Shown here piece by piece: positions 10,680 through 21,800 of a stretch of 64,000 nt of DNA. The translations under genes and the position numbers were made by a program. The notes under the pieces are model-generated. The model saw nothing but the letters and a program-made list of their open reading frames with translations. It was not told the origin of the DNA and did not search any database. Where the stretch lies: NCBI GenBank assembly GCA_024734555.1, contig JANPWX010020316.1:132894-196893 (forward strand), given 5' to 3'. Position 1 is the stretch's first letter. Each line of letters starts with the position of its first letter. This DNA comes from Trochalopteron elliotii (lineage: Eukaryota; Chordata; Aves; Passeriformes; Leiothrichidae).

Positions 10680-13335
10680 GTGATGCAGGGCGGTGAATGT
10701 CCAGTTGTAGCCTTGACGTGGTTGACAGATAAACCTGTCTGGGTTGACCAGTGGCCCCTCACTACCAAAAAGCTTACTGCCCTGCAAGAATTAGTCACAG
10801 AACAATTGCAAGCTGGACATATTCAAGAATCATTCAGCCCCTGGAATACACCTGTTTTTGTAATAAAAAATAAATCAGGGAAATGGAGACTTTTACATGA
10901 TTTACAGCAGATAAATGATGAAATGGCAACAATGGGAGCTTTGCAACCAGGCCTTCCTACACCCACAATGATTCCACAGGAATGGCAAGTACTTGTCATT
11001 GATTTGAAAGATTGTTTTTTACTATTCCATTGGCTGAGCAAGACAAAGAAAAATTTTTTACTGTGCCTTCCACAAATCATGCTGAACCCAACAAAAGATA
11101 TCAATGGAAGGTACTCCCCGAAGGGATGAAAAACTCGCCAACTACTTGTCAATGGTTTGTGGCACAGGCATTGTCAAAAGTGCAGGAGCAATTTCATAAC
11201 TGCTATTGCTATCATTACATGGATGTTATCTTGCTAGCATCTGACAACAAACAGCAGTTATCAGCTCTTAAACAATGTGCTCTGACAAATTTGAAAGCCT
11301 TTGGTTTAATCATTGCCCCAGAGAAAGTGCAGGAACACATGCCTTGGAAATATCTAGGTATGTTGGTGACTATTACTCAAGTTATGCATCAGCCTGTGAA
11401 ATTAGAAAACTGTTACTGATGTACAGAAATTGTTTGGTTCAATAGGATGGATTCGATCATATTTAGGCATAACCAATCATCAGATGCAACCATTGTATGA
11501 CTTGCTATCAGGGATCACTTCCTCTACTGATGAGAGGCAATTGACCCTGGCAGCAAAAAAGACCCTAGAAGAAATTGAATCGGCCTTAGCACACAAATTT
11601 GTTAACAGAATAGATACCTTTGCTGGTGTCCAATTGTTTATATTGAGGGATCATGAAATACCATGTGGAATATTGTGTCAATGGAGTGATAATCGGGAAG
11701 ACCACCTGCATATTTTAGAATGGATATTTTTATCTTTCAGATGTCAGAAAACAGCTCCTGGACTTTATGAGCTTTTTGCAGATATTATCATCAAAGGCCG
11801 CAGGCGTTGTCATGAAATTTTGGGACACGACCCTGTGACCATCATGATACCTGTAAAACAGTGGTATTTTGAATGGTGCTTTCAAAATAATCATGAATTG
11901 CAATCTGCCTTATCTTGTTTTACAGGCCAAATAAAATACCATTTTCTTCTCATCCTGTTCTAAATCTGACCTAAGAGATCCCTTTTGAAGGGAAGCAAAT
12001 TTGTTCTCCTGTTCCAGTGGAAGGTATAACAGTTTTTACAGATGAATCAGGGAAAACCCAAAAACCAGCTGTGGCCTGGAAAAAGGATGATCACTGGGAA
12101 TATGAGACAATGATTCAGCAGGGGTCTCCTCAACTGGTTGAACTTTGTGCCTTTCTTTTGGCTTTTACTTTATTTCCTGATTCTGTAAATATAGTTACTG
12201 ATTCCATTTATGTTGCTAATTTAGTTAAGCATTTAGATCAAGCAGTGTTATACAATATTCGAGAGAAACCACTATTTGCTATGTTAGTGAAATTATGGAC
12301 TGTTATTTGTGCTCGAAAACATCCTTTTTTTATCATGCATATTCATAGCCACACATCATTACCTGGATTTTTTGTTGAGGGCAATGCCTATGTGGATTTC
12401 CCTAGTAGCTGCTGCTGTGATCAAAACTATATCTAATGTGTTGCAGCAGGCAGTTTTGTCTCATCAATTTTTTCATCAGAGTGCTCAAGCTTTACAGCAG
12501 CAATTTGTCTCCTGGTGAAGCAAAATCCATTCTTTCTTCTTGTCCTGACTGTCACATGACTCATGTTTCTCAATATTATGGTACCAACCCTAGGGGTTTA
12601 TCCCCTTTAGAGGAATGGCAAACTGATGTCACCAAAATGACAGAATTTGGTCGCTTTAAGTATGTTCATGTTAGAGTTGATACCTTTTCTCGTGCAATGG
12701 TTGCTTCAGCATTTACAGGAGAAAAACCTCGTGATGTTATTTATCATTTTTATCATGCTTTTTCTATCCTAGGTGCCCCACGTCACATAAAAATGGATAA
12801 TGGCCCAGCATATGCTTCGCAGAAAGTGCAAGCATTTTTTTGTGCTTGGGGCATTGAGCATTCTATGGGTATTACACATGTCCCTATGGGCCAGGCAATC
12901 ATTGAAAGGGCTCATGGTCTTCTTAAACGTCAGGTTCAAAAACAAAAACTGGGAATGCAACAGGAGTGAGATTAGATAAAGCTGTTTGTGTTAAACTTTT
13001 TACGTCCTCTACCTGACTCACAGTTATCTCCAATTTTTTACCATTTTTCCTCTTTGAATTCTAAGCAACTGGATTTCCATAAAATGTCAAGGTATGAGTC
13101 AAGGATTTAATTACTGGTATGTGGTCTGGTCCAGTGGAACTAATAACCTGGGGGAGGGGATATGCTTGTGTTTTGACTGATAATGGCCCTTGATGCATTC
13201 CTGCTCACTGTGTTAAGCCTTATCTGGAGTGCGCAGGAAAGGACAGGATGGATGGTTCCACAGCTGAAGCAGAACGTGTAGATGACACTGACTAAGGCCA
13301 TATATCAGGACATGTAACTCATCAGTCTTAATGTG
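10680..13335 (+). pseudogene. Alpharetrovirus-like (class II) pol, multiply broken
   Basis: Reverse transcriptase, RNase H and integrase follow in the right order. RT starts near 10710 (LTWLTDKPVWVDQWPL), passes the SGKWRLLHDL and VIDLKDC motifs, breaks frame near 11022, and has HYMDV at about 11212-11226, so the second Asp of the YMDD box is Val. A stop at about 11417 precedes the thumb/connection. RNase H (12017-12436) keeps FTDESG, the Glu of QLVELCAFL and VTDSIYV. Integrase (from about 12500) keeps WQTDV, KMDNGPAY and QAIIERAH, the D,D,E residues. Its C-terminal DNA-binding part runs on in broken frame to about 13335. It is related to, but much older than, the class II provirus at 54028-62215. 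Confidence 0.85.
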
Positions 13336-13384
13336 CCTTCAAAGTTATTAAAGGGTGTGCTTTTGGTTTGCAGTAATTAGGACA

Positions 13385-13667
13385 ATGCAGCTTTTTGGAA
13401 CTTTGGTTCTATTATTCCTGCATCTCTTTTTTGAGCACTGGGGGTGGTTACAGCCTAAGGTTTGAGTATTAGACATATAATTTTATAGGATAGAGTAGTT
13501 AAGAAACTTAAAATCACTTATAGATGGATGAAGGATGGGAATGATTGTATTATTGGGTGGTTTAAGGTATTGTTAAGAATGGGATTGTTAATTTTGGTGG
13601 TGGTTGTAATTGTTGTTTTGTGTTTCCACTGCTTGGATTTTTGCAAAGGGCCCTGCAAAAATCCATA
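13385..13667 (+). pseudogene. Env remnant: signal peptide plus transmembrane end
   Basis: An ATG at 13385 opens a short hydrophobic leader (MQLFGTLVLLFLHLFF) that stops after about 24 codons. About 100 bp later a frame (13521-13667) encodes a membrane-proximal stretch and a strongly hydrophobic segment (LLRMGLLILVVVVIVVLCF) with a Cys-rich short tail, ending just before the polypurine tract. The picture is an env reduced by a large internal deletion to its first and last parts. It belongs with the pol upstream and the LTR downstream. Confidence 0.6.
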
Positions 13668-13690
13668 ACAGCTGTGTTTACAGTTCAAAA

Positions 13691-13705
13691 ACAAAAAGGG
13701 GGAAT
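13691..13705 (+). promoter_or_regulatory. Polypurine tract
   Basis: The purine run acaaaaagggggaat lies directly before the LTR start at 13706 and would prime plus-strand DNA. The class II provirus has the same tract (agggggaat) before its 3' LTR at 61780. Confidence 0.7.
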
Positions 13706-14050
13706 TGTGGAAAGGGCTAACAGCGGGTCTGTTAGCTAAAGGAGCATGAAGAAGCTGAGAAGCAAGAAGAAGCTGATAAGGAGCTTTCTTCAAGGCTGTT
13801 ACCAAGGAGACCGAGAGAAGAAAAGAACAGAAGAAAGATAAGGAGAGAAGTTTGCAGCTGGATGAAGTATTTTTAGAAGTCACTGCTACTTTTCACCTAT
13901 GGTGTTATGTTGATTTATTGTAACCAATAGCTGGGGTAGAAGTAGTATAAACAATTAGAAAGTGTATAAAAGGTCAGCCATTTTTGATAATAAACAGTTG
14001 CCGTTTGAGACTGCTTCTGGTCTCTGCTTTGTGTCGTGACCGCCTCAACA
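13706..14050 (+). mobile_element. 3' LTR of the alpharetrovirus-like relic
   Basis: It starts tgtggaaag directly after the polypurine tract and ends in cctcaaca. It carries a TATA-like region (gtataaaagg at about 13963) and a polyadenylation signal aataaa near 13990. At 345 bp it has a plausible length for this class. No 5' LTR copy was found in the window. Confidence 0.7.
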
Positions 14051-14054
14051 GTGA

Positions 14055-14138
14055 CAAGAACCAGTCTTAAAGGTACAGAACACAACATACAGCACAAAAG
14101 AACAGACAATTTGGGATACAAGCAGCATAGTCACCCTA
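14055..14138 (-). repeat. Truncated end of the 5434-type LTR
   Basis: The run from agaaccagtcttaaagg to caccctaggaca matches the terminal 80-90 bp of the solo LTRs at 5434, 14327 and 46619. The rest of the LTR is missing. Confidence 0.7.
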
Positions 14139-14326
14139 GGACAAACCCAAACAGAGGACCTCAGCCAACCCCTTTGAAGCACAGATGCACCCATATCATT
14201 GGTCAGTGAGCTAGGCGGAGTTGAGCCCCTTGACCAATCATGTCTATAAGCGTGGGAAATTTGAAAGGCCTATAAAAAGAGCTGCCGGACAATAAACGGT
14301 TGTTGTTGCTGCAAAAACTTGGTGTG
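14139..14326 (+). mobile_element. LTR fragment with TATA box and poly(A) signal
   Basis: It contains CCAAT-like 'accaatc' (about 14233), TATA-like 'cctataaaaag' (about 14270) and aataaacgg (about 14291), a promoter/poly(A) arrangement typical of an LTR. The sequence seems to continue at 15007-15045 (ttaatgtcgcgtcgctgtc) on the far side of the solo LTR, so that LTR landed inside it. No partner copy or PBS is visible. Confidence 0.55.
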
Positions 14327-15006
14327 TGTCCTGGTTTAGGGCAAATTTGGGAGGAAATCTCCGAATGGGGTTCCTCTGAAAAGCAAATTCAAACAGCCCC
14401 TCCCCCCAGCCGGTCCGGGGAAAGAATTCCCTCAAAGAAGAGTGGAAAAAACCCCTATTTATTTAATAAACAAAATGCCCACAAGCATAAAGAATGAATA
14501 ATAATAATAATAATAACAATAATAATAATATGAAACAATAAAACCTCTCGCTGCTCCAAAGAGAGATGGCAAAACTGAGAGTCCGTGCCAGGAGTCTGTT
14601 TATCAGTCCCTTCAGTGCTGGAAGATGCCGAGGCCCTGGCCTGGTGGGCCACGGGTGCAAGATCCCGGTGCTCCTCTGGGTTTTTCAGTCCAGAGCAGAT
14701 TTAAACAGTCTCAAAGAAAAATAAAATAGTAAAAAAAAAAAAGTCCAGGAAAGCTTCTTTGCCTCAGCTAGCTAGACTAACAAAGGGGAAAAAAACTCTC
14801 TCTGGCTGCCCTCCGTGCATCCGACGAAGGAAAAAAAAAGAAACCACACAGTCCCAAGGACGAGAGCAGATTCAGAGGAGTGAGTTTGTTTCTAAAAACA
14901 AACTGCACGCTTCTTCTTTCCCTGCTCACTCTCAGAACCAGTCTTAAAGGTACAGAACACAGAACAGACGATTTGGGGATAAAGGCATCATAGTCACCCT
15001 AGGACA
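14327..15006 (-). mobile_element. Solo LTR (ERV-L-like), minus orientation
   Basis: Same family as 5434-6077, from tgtcctgg to aggaca. The flanking pentamers are gtgtg (14322-14326) and gcgtg (15007-15011), a target duplication with one mismatch. It differs from its relatives by an expanded (AAT)n tract at about 14502-14531. It is inserted in the LTR fragment at 14139. Confidence 0.82.
14500..14531. repeat. (AAT)n microsatellite within LTR
   Basis: About ten imperfect AAT units. The sister LTRs at 5434 and 46619 have only 'gaatgaataatatg' at this place, so the expansion is specific to this copy. Confidence 0.85.
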
Positions 15007-15046
15007 GCGTGTTAATGTCGCGTCGCTGTCTCTGACATCACAGTGA

Positions 15047-16259
15047 CATTTCTGTGCATAGAAACAGCCAGGAGCTCTTTGCTTTTGCATGGGAAAATCC
15101 CAAAATGGGGAGAAAAACTCAGCTTACTTGGACAGTCCTACCCCAAGATTTTAGCAATAGCCCAAAAACATTTGGAAACCAGCTAGCAAAGGAATTGGAA
15201 GATTGGAGGAAACAAGAGCCAGGAGGGATTATTCTTCAATATGTTGATGACATCTTGATTGCAGCTAAAATGCAAGATGACTGCATCCAACTCACTGTAA
15301 GATTGTTAAACTTTTTGGGACTAAGTGGGTACAGAGTTTCCGAAGACAAGGCACAGATTGCCAAAGAAGCAGTAGTTTCTTTGGGGCTTGAGATCTCCTG
15401 TGGACACCGACAGCTCAGCAAAAAATTGAAAGAAGCCATCTGCTGCCTCCCAGAGCCCCACACCATGAGAGAGATGCAAGCTTTTCTGGGAATGGTAGGT
15501 TTGTGTCGTTTATGGATAGTAAATTATGGACTGCTGGTAAAACCCCTATATGGAGCACTACAAGCGGCCAAAAAGGGGATCATTATTTTATGGACTGAGA
15601 GTACAAGGGCTGCATTTAAACAGCTGAAACACTCTCTAATGCCAGCTCCCTCGCTGGGATTTCCAGACTTAACTAAACCTTTTGAACTCTTTACAGATGA
15701 GAGACTAAATGTGAGTTTAGGGGTACTAGTGCAGCACCTTGGGAACCAACAGACCGCCATGGCCTACTTTTCCAAACAGCTAGACAATGTGAGCCAAGGG
15801 TGACCTGGATGTTTGAAGGCAGTGGTAGCTACTGTCATCTTGAATCAAGAGGCCCTGAAATTCACCTGTGGGCAACATATTGTAGTGTACGTACCCCATG
15901 CCATAGCAGCTATACTCGAACAAAAAGGAGGACATTGGCTGTCCGTCAACCAGATGGTTAAATACCAATCACTGTTGTTGGAACAGGATGATGTTACCCT
16001 GAAAACAACTTCTGTTGTTAACCCTGCCATGTTTCTGTCCTCTGCCTAATTAACGTTGTGCCTGAGCATGATTGTTTGCAGAGAATTGAAGAGGTCTATT
16101 TCATCTGACCAGACCTGAAGGATGTGCCCCTAGAAAATCCAGATTGGGAGATTTTTGCAGATGGGAGCAGTTTCATGAGAAATGGTAAGAGAATGAAAGG
16201 TTATGCAGTAACAACCCAGGACAAAATGATCTAGGCAAAGGCCCTGCCAGCAGATGTGT
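15047..16259 (+). pseudogene. Gammaretrovirus-like pol fragment (RT to RNase H)
   Basis: The frame opens in mid-RT (LFAFAWENP) and runs through LPQDFSNSPK and the catalytic QYVDDIL box at about 15238, thumb and connection. It hits a TGA at 15801-15803 and continues in the same frame to 16049. A shifted frame holds the RNase H start (PDWEIFADGSS, about 16141). The sequence ends abruptly at 16259, exactly where LTR-A of the tandem proviruses begins. It is similar to, but clearly older than, the pol at 18871. Protease, most of RT and integrase are missing. The pol does not resume after the tandem array at 34269. Confidence 0.85.
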
Positions 16260-16783
16260 TGTTACCAAAGGGGGTTGGGAGAAATTAAATAGTGAAGTAG
16301 TAGTAGTCATGCTAAGGCTTGAAGATTTCCCTATTAGAAGTAGGCCCGAATCCTGGGAATGTGCCATGGGAATGTACTGAGGTTCCTGAGACTTAAAAGG
16401 CTTAGCTAAGAACAAAACAGGTAGAAACTGTTAGATGTTTCCATGAGATTAAGTTAAAGTATAACGTAGCCATGGGTATCTGGTGGTGGGAGTTTGACCA
16501 CAGGAGCTAAACCATAGTCTTGGAGCAGACAACCATGTGAAATTTATGACTCCAAGGAGTGTAATTTGATTTTGATATATGTATCTATTGTAACTTGGGA
16601 TGTGGGGTTTTGCATGTACACTAATGAAGTAATCAGTTGCAAAAGGATATAAAAGCTGATTGTAAAATGAGGGTCTTCGGAATTCTGACTTGGGACGCTA
16701 GTCCTCAGGTCCCCGGGCCCTAATAAAGCACCGGCATAAATCAACTTTGTTGGTTTGTGTTTTACTCTGGATATCGGGCAACA
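16260..16783 (+). mobile_element. LTR-A: 5' LTR of tandem class I provirus, copy 1
   Basis: It starts tgttacc and ends gggcaaca, with inverted-repeat termini. It holds TATAAAA at 16648-16654 and the poly(A) signal AATAAA at 16722-16727, about 70 bp apart as in gammaretroviral LTRs. By eye it differs from LTR-B at roughly nine places (about 1-2%) and more strongly from LTR-C. The upstream flank (gtgt) does not match the sequence after LTR-C (cctg). Confidence 0.95.
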
Positions 16784-16789
16784 GTTTTC

Positions 16790-16807
16790 TGGCGACCGTG
16801 GCAGGAC
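16790..16807 (+). promoter_or_regulatory. Primer binding site, copy 1
   Basis: TGGCGACCGTGGCAGGAC lies 6 bp after the LTR. TGG is the complement of a tRNA CCA end, and the first eight bases agree with an arginine-type tRNA, but the remainder does not match any tRNA I can recall fully. Copy 2 has C for T at the eleventh position. Confidence 0.6.
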
Positions 16808-16919
16808 TCCGGAGGTTGCTGGGGCGGTTCGCGAGCTGATCCACTCCACGCCGGCACCAGGTGATTTCTGGGGAGACATCAACCCGTGCCCGACCCCGCG
16901 CCTGACGGACGACTGTGAG

Positions 16920-16927
16920 AGGTAAGC
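16920..16927 (+). promoter_or_regulatory. Candidate 5' splice donor, copy 1
   Basis: AG|GTAAGC in the leader upstream of gag is a near-consensus splice donor, as expected for a retrovirus that makes a spliced env mRNA. The equivalent in copy 2 is at 25663-25670. Confidence 0.6.
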
Positions 16928-17175
16928 CCGAAAAGGTGCTTTATTCTTTGGTTTGGGTAAGCCTGCCGAATAAGACGAGGCAGTGATCCTCGCACGGTTG
17001 GGCAAAAGACGTCTAAAGGTTGGGGAGCCTAGGCACTGGCCGTCAGACGTGGCGAAAGCTGCGCAGGACCAGTACTTGCCACTCGCAGTGACGAGCAAGG
17101 CAAGAATAGTGGATTATAGCGGACTATTGGTAATTGGATTGTGGTGTAAGAGTGAGAGTGAGTGTGTGTATGATT

Positions 17176-18870
17176 ATGCCATTTAAAACGTTCAAAGCAT
17201 TAACTAGTACTAATATAGAAATAAATGATGATTCGCCTCTAGGATGTTTATTACAGCATTGGAAACAAGGTTGTTTTGGTCAAGAACTGAGTAAAAGGAA
17301 ATTGATTGATTACTGTAATTATATTTGGCCCATGTATGAGACTGGAGGAATGCGATGGCCCAGGCATGGTACTTTGAACCCTGATATCATTACTCCTTTG
17401 ATGCATTATTTACAAGATAATGAGAAGTGGGATGAGATACCATATTTGGATTTGTTTTATTACCTGAAAGAAAAGCCTGAGTGGCAGAAGGAATGTGGTA
17501 TAATGGTATTGAAATCTGTAGATGATGAATGTGTGGGATGTAAAGAATGGAAAAGGTGTAAAGAGTGCTCGGTAAAGTTTACAGAACCTGAAGAGGATGT
17601 CTCAATGCTGGTAGCCCCAGTAGCGGCGTTGACCCTCCCCAGTGCACCCCTGTTAGGGAAGGATGATGAATTAGGAAAAGAAAGGGAAGCAGGGACTGAG
17701 GAAACCATACGGGAGGAAACAATTGCGCCACGGAGTCCATTATGGGAAAGGACTCGAAGGGGGCGGATGATGGAGAAGGGACGAGAAAGGGAGAAAGAGA
17801 GGGAGGTAAATAAACCCCGTTTAATGGCCCCATTACGAGAGGCGGTGGCAGGTCCCGAGGGGGAGAAGGTTATGGTAAAGGTCCCATTTTCCCCTAATGA
17901 TTTAATGATTTGGAAACAATCAGCGGGGACGTATCGGGAAGATCCGGAGCGCGTGGCTCGAGTGATCAAGATGGTGATTAAAACTCAGAATCCTGATTGG
18001 AATGATTTGCAGGTTTTGCTTGATACAATTCTGGACTCGAAGGAAAAAGAGATAGTGTTTAAAGCAATGACTGAGCGGGCTCGGGACATGGTTCGGTTGC
18101 GATTGGCAGGGGGCAATGTGAATGATTTGGTACCAAGGGAAGACCCAGAGTGGAACCCAAATACAGGGGAAGGGATGCGAAGACTTAGAATTTATCAAGA
18201 GCTGGTGGTGGAAGGAGTGCGAAATGGGATACCTAAAACCTTGAATTGGTCAAAATTGTACTCAGTTAAGCAGGAAAAAAGTGAGTCGCCCTCAGAGTTT
18301 TTAGAAAGATTAAAGGAGACTGCCCGACGATACACAAATTTGGATGTAGAGGGGGAAGCGGGAAAATTGCAATTGGCATTGATATTTATGGGACAGTCTC
18401 AGGAGGATATCCATAAGAAGTTGCAGAAATTGGAAGGGGAAGAAACTAGGGACCTAGAAAGGTTGTTGGAGGTGGCATGGAAAGTTTATAATAACAGAGA
18501 AAAGGAGACAATGAAAAGGCAGCAAGCAAGTATGCTGGCAATTTTACAACAGGTAACGAGCGGGAATTCTAGAGGGGGAAACCCCAGGGGAAGAGGACAG
18601 GGTCGGGGCCGGGGAAGAGGGGGAGGAAATCCAGCATCGGTTGAGGGGAGAGGATTTAGAAATGGTATAATGGGACAGGGGACAACTAGGTTGGCATGGA
18701 ATCAATGTGCTATATGCAAAAATAGAGGCCACTGGAAAAATGAGTGTCCACTTTCCCAGGGTGGAGGGAATGAGCAGGGACAGGGACTAAATCCTTTCTG
18801 CAATAATCCACAAGAGGTCGCACAAGCCTTTATGATGGGGAGTTACCACAATCAAAATCAAAGCAGCTGA
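17176..18870 (+). CDS. gag: Gag polyprotein, class I ERV copy 1 (intact frame)
   Basis: Structural polyprotein of a gammaretrovirus-like ERV, 564 residues from the ATG at 17176, which has an A at -3; ATG 17170 is two codons upstream. There is no Gly after the first Met, so no N-myristoylation signal. The matrix part has the gammaretroviral look (LLQHWKQ, then PYLDLFYYLKEKPEW). A PSAP late-domain motif follows at about residue 150. A basic/acidic linker leads to capsid with an MHR-like segment (SPSEFLERLKETARRY). Before the C-terminus an Arg-Gly-rich tract precedes one CX2CX4HX4C zinc knuckle (Cys 511 to Cys 524). It ends at TGA 18868-18870 and the frame continues into pol. The protein is identical to copy 2. 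The frame is intact, but expression is unproven. Confidence 0.93.
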   Translation: MPFKTFKALTSTNIEINDDSPLGCLLQHWKQGCFGQELSKRKLIDYCNYIWPMYETGGMRWPRHGTLNPDIITPLMHYLQDNEKWDEIPYLDLFYYLKEKPEWQKECGIMVLKSVDDECVGCKEWKRCKECSVKFTEPEEDVSMLVAPVAALTLPSAPLLGKDDELGKEREAGTEETIREETIAPRSPLWERTRRGRMMEKGREREKEREVNKPRLMAPLREAVAGPEGEKVMVKVPFSPNDLMIWKQSAGTYREDPERVARVIKMVIKTQNPDWNDLQVLLDTILDSKEKEIVFKAMTERARDMVRLRLAGGNVNDLVPREDPEWNPNTGEGMRRLRIYQELVVEGVRNGIPKTLNWSKLYSVKQEKSESPSEFLERLKETARRYTNLDVEGEAGKLQLALIFMGQSQEDIHKKLQKLEGEETRDLERLLEVAWKVYNNREKETMKRQQASMLAILQQVTSGNSRGGNPRGRGQGRGRGRGGGNPASVEGRGFRNGIMGQGTTRLAWNQCAICKNRGHWKNECPLSQGGGNEQGQGLNPFCNNPQEVAQAFMMGSYHNQNQSS

Positions 18871-18876
18871 CTAGAT
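18868..18876 (+). promoter_or_regulatory. UGA-CUA readthrough context between gag and pol, copy 1
   Basis: Gag ends in TGA followed directly by CTA, and pol continues in the same frame. UGA CUA is a known readthrough-favouring context in alphaviruses and some cellular genes. Gammaretroviruses also join gag and pol by readthrough, classically at UAG. That this stop is suppressed here is inference. Confidence 0.75.
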
Positions 18877-21800
18877 CAGGATCTGAAGGTGATAATTGAG
18901 GTGGGGGGGGAGCCCAGACAATTTAGGATAGATACTGAAGCTACACATTCTGCTTTAAATACACTAATGGGACCCTTAAGTGATTCTACTATCCAGGTGG
19001 TGGGGGTTATGGGACAAGTAGAGGAAAGAACGTTTTTACACACATTAGATATAAGATTTGGGGGAAAAGAATTTGATCATCAATTCTTGTACATGCCAAA
19101 TAGTCCAGAATCATTGCTAGGAAGGGATTTATTATCAAGAGTGAATGCGAGAATAATTTTTGAAAAAGGAAGGGTTAAATTGGAAATCCCAGAAGAAAAC
19201 TTATCCCAGTTGTTTGTGATAAAAGAAGTAGAAACAACAGGTATACCTGAAGAAATAGAGCAGGCAGTAGTACCATGGGTCTGGGAGTCTGGAGTTCCGG
19301 GTAAGTCAAAAGCTGCACAACCTGTAGTGGTGGAGTTGAAGGAAGGAGCCCGTCCAGTTAGATTAAAGCAGTACCCACTAAAGCTGGAAGCTAGGAAAAG
19401 GGTAGCTCCAATGATAACTCAGTTTTTGGCATTAGGAATTTTGCAAGAATGTGAATCGGAATACAATACCCCAATCTTCCCAGGGAGGAAACCGAATAGA
19501 AAATACAGACTGGTTCAAGATTTAAGGGCAATTAATAATATCACAAAGGATATCCATCCGGTGGTGGCAAACCCTTATACATTGCTAACATCTGTGTCTG
19601 AAAAATTTCAGTGGTTCACTGTAATCGATTTAAAGGACGCGTTTTTCTGCATCCCTCTGGCATTTGAAAGTAAAAAATTGTTTGCCTTTGAGTGGGAAGA
19701 CCCAGACACAGGACGGAAGAAACAGCTAACTTGGGCACGTTTGCCGCAAGGGTTCAAGAACAGTCCGACAATATTTGAGACCCAGTTGGCTCGGGAACTG
19801 GAAGAATGGAAAATCAGCCAGGTATGGGAGTCTCCTTTCTCTTATGTATTATTGCAATATGTTGATGACATTTTCCTGGCTACTGTAGAGCAAGAGGTGT
19901 GCTTGCGCCTAACCATCGGACTATTGAATATGCTGGGACAAGCTGGATATCGTGTGTCTAAAGAAAAAGCCCGACTGGTAAGAGATAAAGTCATATATTT
20001 GGGTTGCGAAATCTCCCAGGGGACCCGAAAGTTGGGTATTAACCGGATACAAACAATCTGTGCCATTCCTACGCCCCGAAATCATCAGGAACTGAGATCT
20101 TTTCTAGGGATGGTGGGGTGGTGTCGGCTGTGGATTCCAGACTTCGGCCTGAAAGCCAAACCCCTCTATGAAGCTGCAAAAGACCCTGAGCTAAAGTGGG
20201 GAAGAATCCAGGAAAGGGCATTCCAAGCACTGAAACAGGCATTGAGGGAAGCACCTGCCCTAGGTTTGCCAGACCTCACAAAGGATTTTCAACTGTATGT
20301 TAATGAAAGGCAGCGACTGGCAGTGGGAGTACTCACACAAAAGCTGGGATCGTGGAAACGCCCAGTGGGATACTTCTCAAAGCAGTTGGATGCCGTGAGT
20401 GCTGGATGGCCTAGCTGCTTACGAGCTGTGGCAGCCACTGTGATTCTGATACAGGAGGCCAGGAAATTGACTTTGGGAAAGAAAATTGAAGTGTTTATTC
20501 CCCACATAGTAATTGCAGTACTGGAACAAAAAGGGGGGCATTGGTTGTCGTCTAGCCGTATGTTACAGTACCAGGCACAGTTGAGGGAACAAGACGACAT
20601 CGAATTAAAAACAACTAACTGTCTTAATCCAGCAGAATTTCTCCAAGCTCAACAGGATGAAGGAGAACTGGTACATGATTGTGTGGAAACCATTGAACAG
20701 GTATTCACTAGTCGACAAGACCTGAGAGATGAGCCTTTGGAGGACCCCGACTGGGAACTGTTCACTGATGGCTCCAGCTTCGTTGAAAATGGAACTCGGT
20801 ATGCTGGGTATGGGGTGGTAACCCTAAGCCAAGTCATAGAGGCTAAGGCTCTTACCCCAGGAACATCAGCCCAAAAGGCAGAAATATGGGCTTTGGTAAG
20901 AGCTTTGGTTTTAAGTCAAGGAAAAAGAGCAAATATCTGGACAGACTCCAAATATGCTTTTGGAGTAATCCATGTGCACGGGGCTTTGTGGAAAGAAAGG
21001 GGACTTTTGAACTCGCAAGGGGCACAGGTCAAACACCGTGAGCAAATCCAAGCCCTACTTGAAGCGGTCCACAAACCTCGGGAGGTGGCAGTAATGCATG
21101 TAAAAGGACATCAGAGGGGGATGGGAAAGGAACACCAAGGAAACCAGCTGGCAGACAAAGCAGCCAAACAGGTAGCCCGAGAAGTATGGACTCAATTAGC
21201 ATTATTGCCTGTACGGACTAACCCAGCTGCTTCTTACCTTGAACAAAAACCTAGCTATTCTCCAGAAGATGTAAAACTAGCCGAGTTGGTGCAAGCCCGC
21301 AAAAACATCAAAGGATGGTATGTAACATCAACGGGACAAGTAGTTTTACCCGTGAGAATCATGAGAGCAGTGCTGGAAATGGAACATAACAAATGCCATT
21401 GGGGAGCAGAAGCGCTGATTCAATTCCTGCGGAAAGAGGTAATCTCAAATCAGATGTTAACAATGGCTAAGAGAGTGAACGCCACCTGCCCGGTATGTAT
21501 CAAAAATAACCCTGTGACTAGGAGGCAAGTGCAAATGGGAAAATTACAGGTGGGACCCCAACCAGGAGATTATTGGCAAATAGATTTTTCAGAATTACCG
21601 AAAGCCCAGGGATATAAGTACATATTGGTGTATGTATGTACCTTTTCCGGGTGGCCGGAAGCCTTTCCCTGTCGAACAAATCAGGCAAAAGAGGTAGTAA
21701 AGACACTGTTACGGGAGATTATACCAAGATTTGGTGTACCGTTAGGAATGTCATCAGACAGGGGACCCCACTTTGTGGCAGGAGTTGTACAGGAGGTAGC

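Noticed and set aside
16790..16807. Firm assignment of the class I primer to arginine tRNA
   Set aside because: Only the first eight bases agree with the arginine tRNA I can recall; the rest has several mismatches.
17134..17175. Extra 14 codons at the start of gag
   Set aside because: The upstream part opens with TTG, not ATG. The first ATG codons are 17170 and 17176, and 17176 has the better context.
18931..18939. APOBEC-type editing as cause of the Gly-to-Glu change
   Set aside because: One G-to-A in a GGA codon is no evidence of editing, and no cluster of such changes is apparent. Birds also lack APOBEC3 as far as I know.
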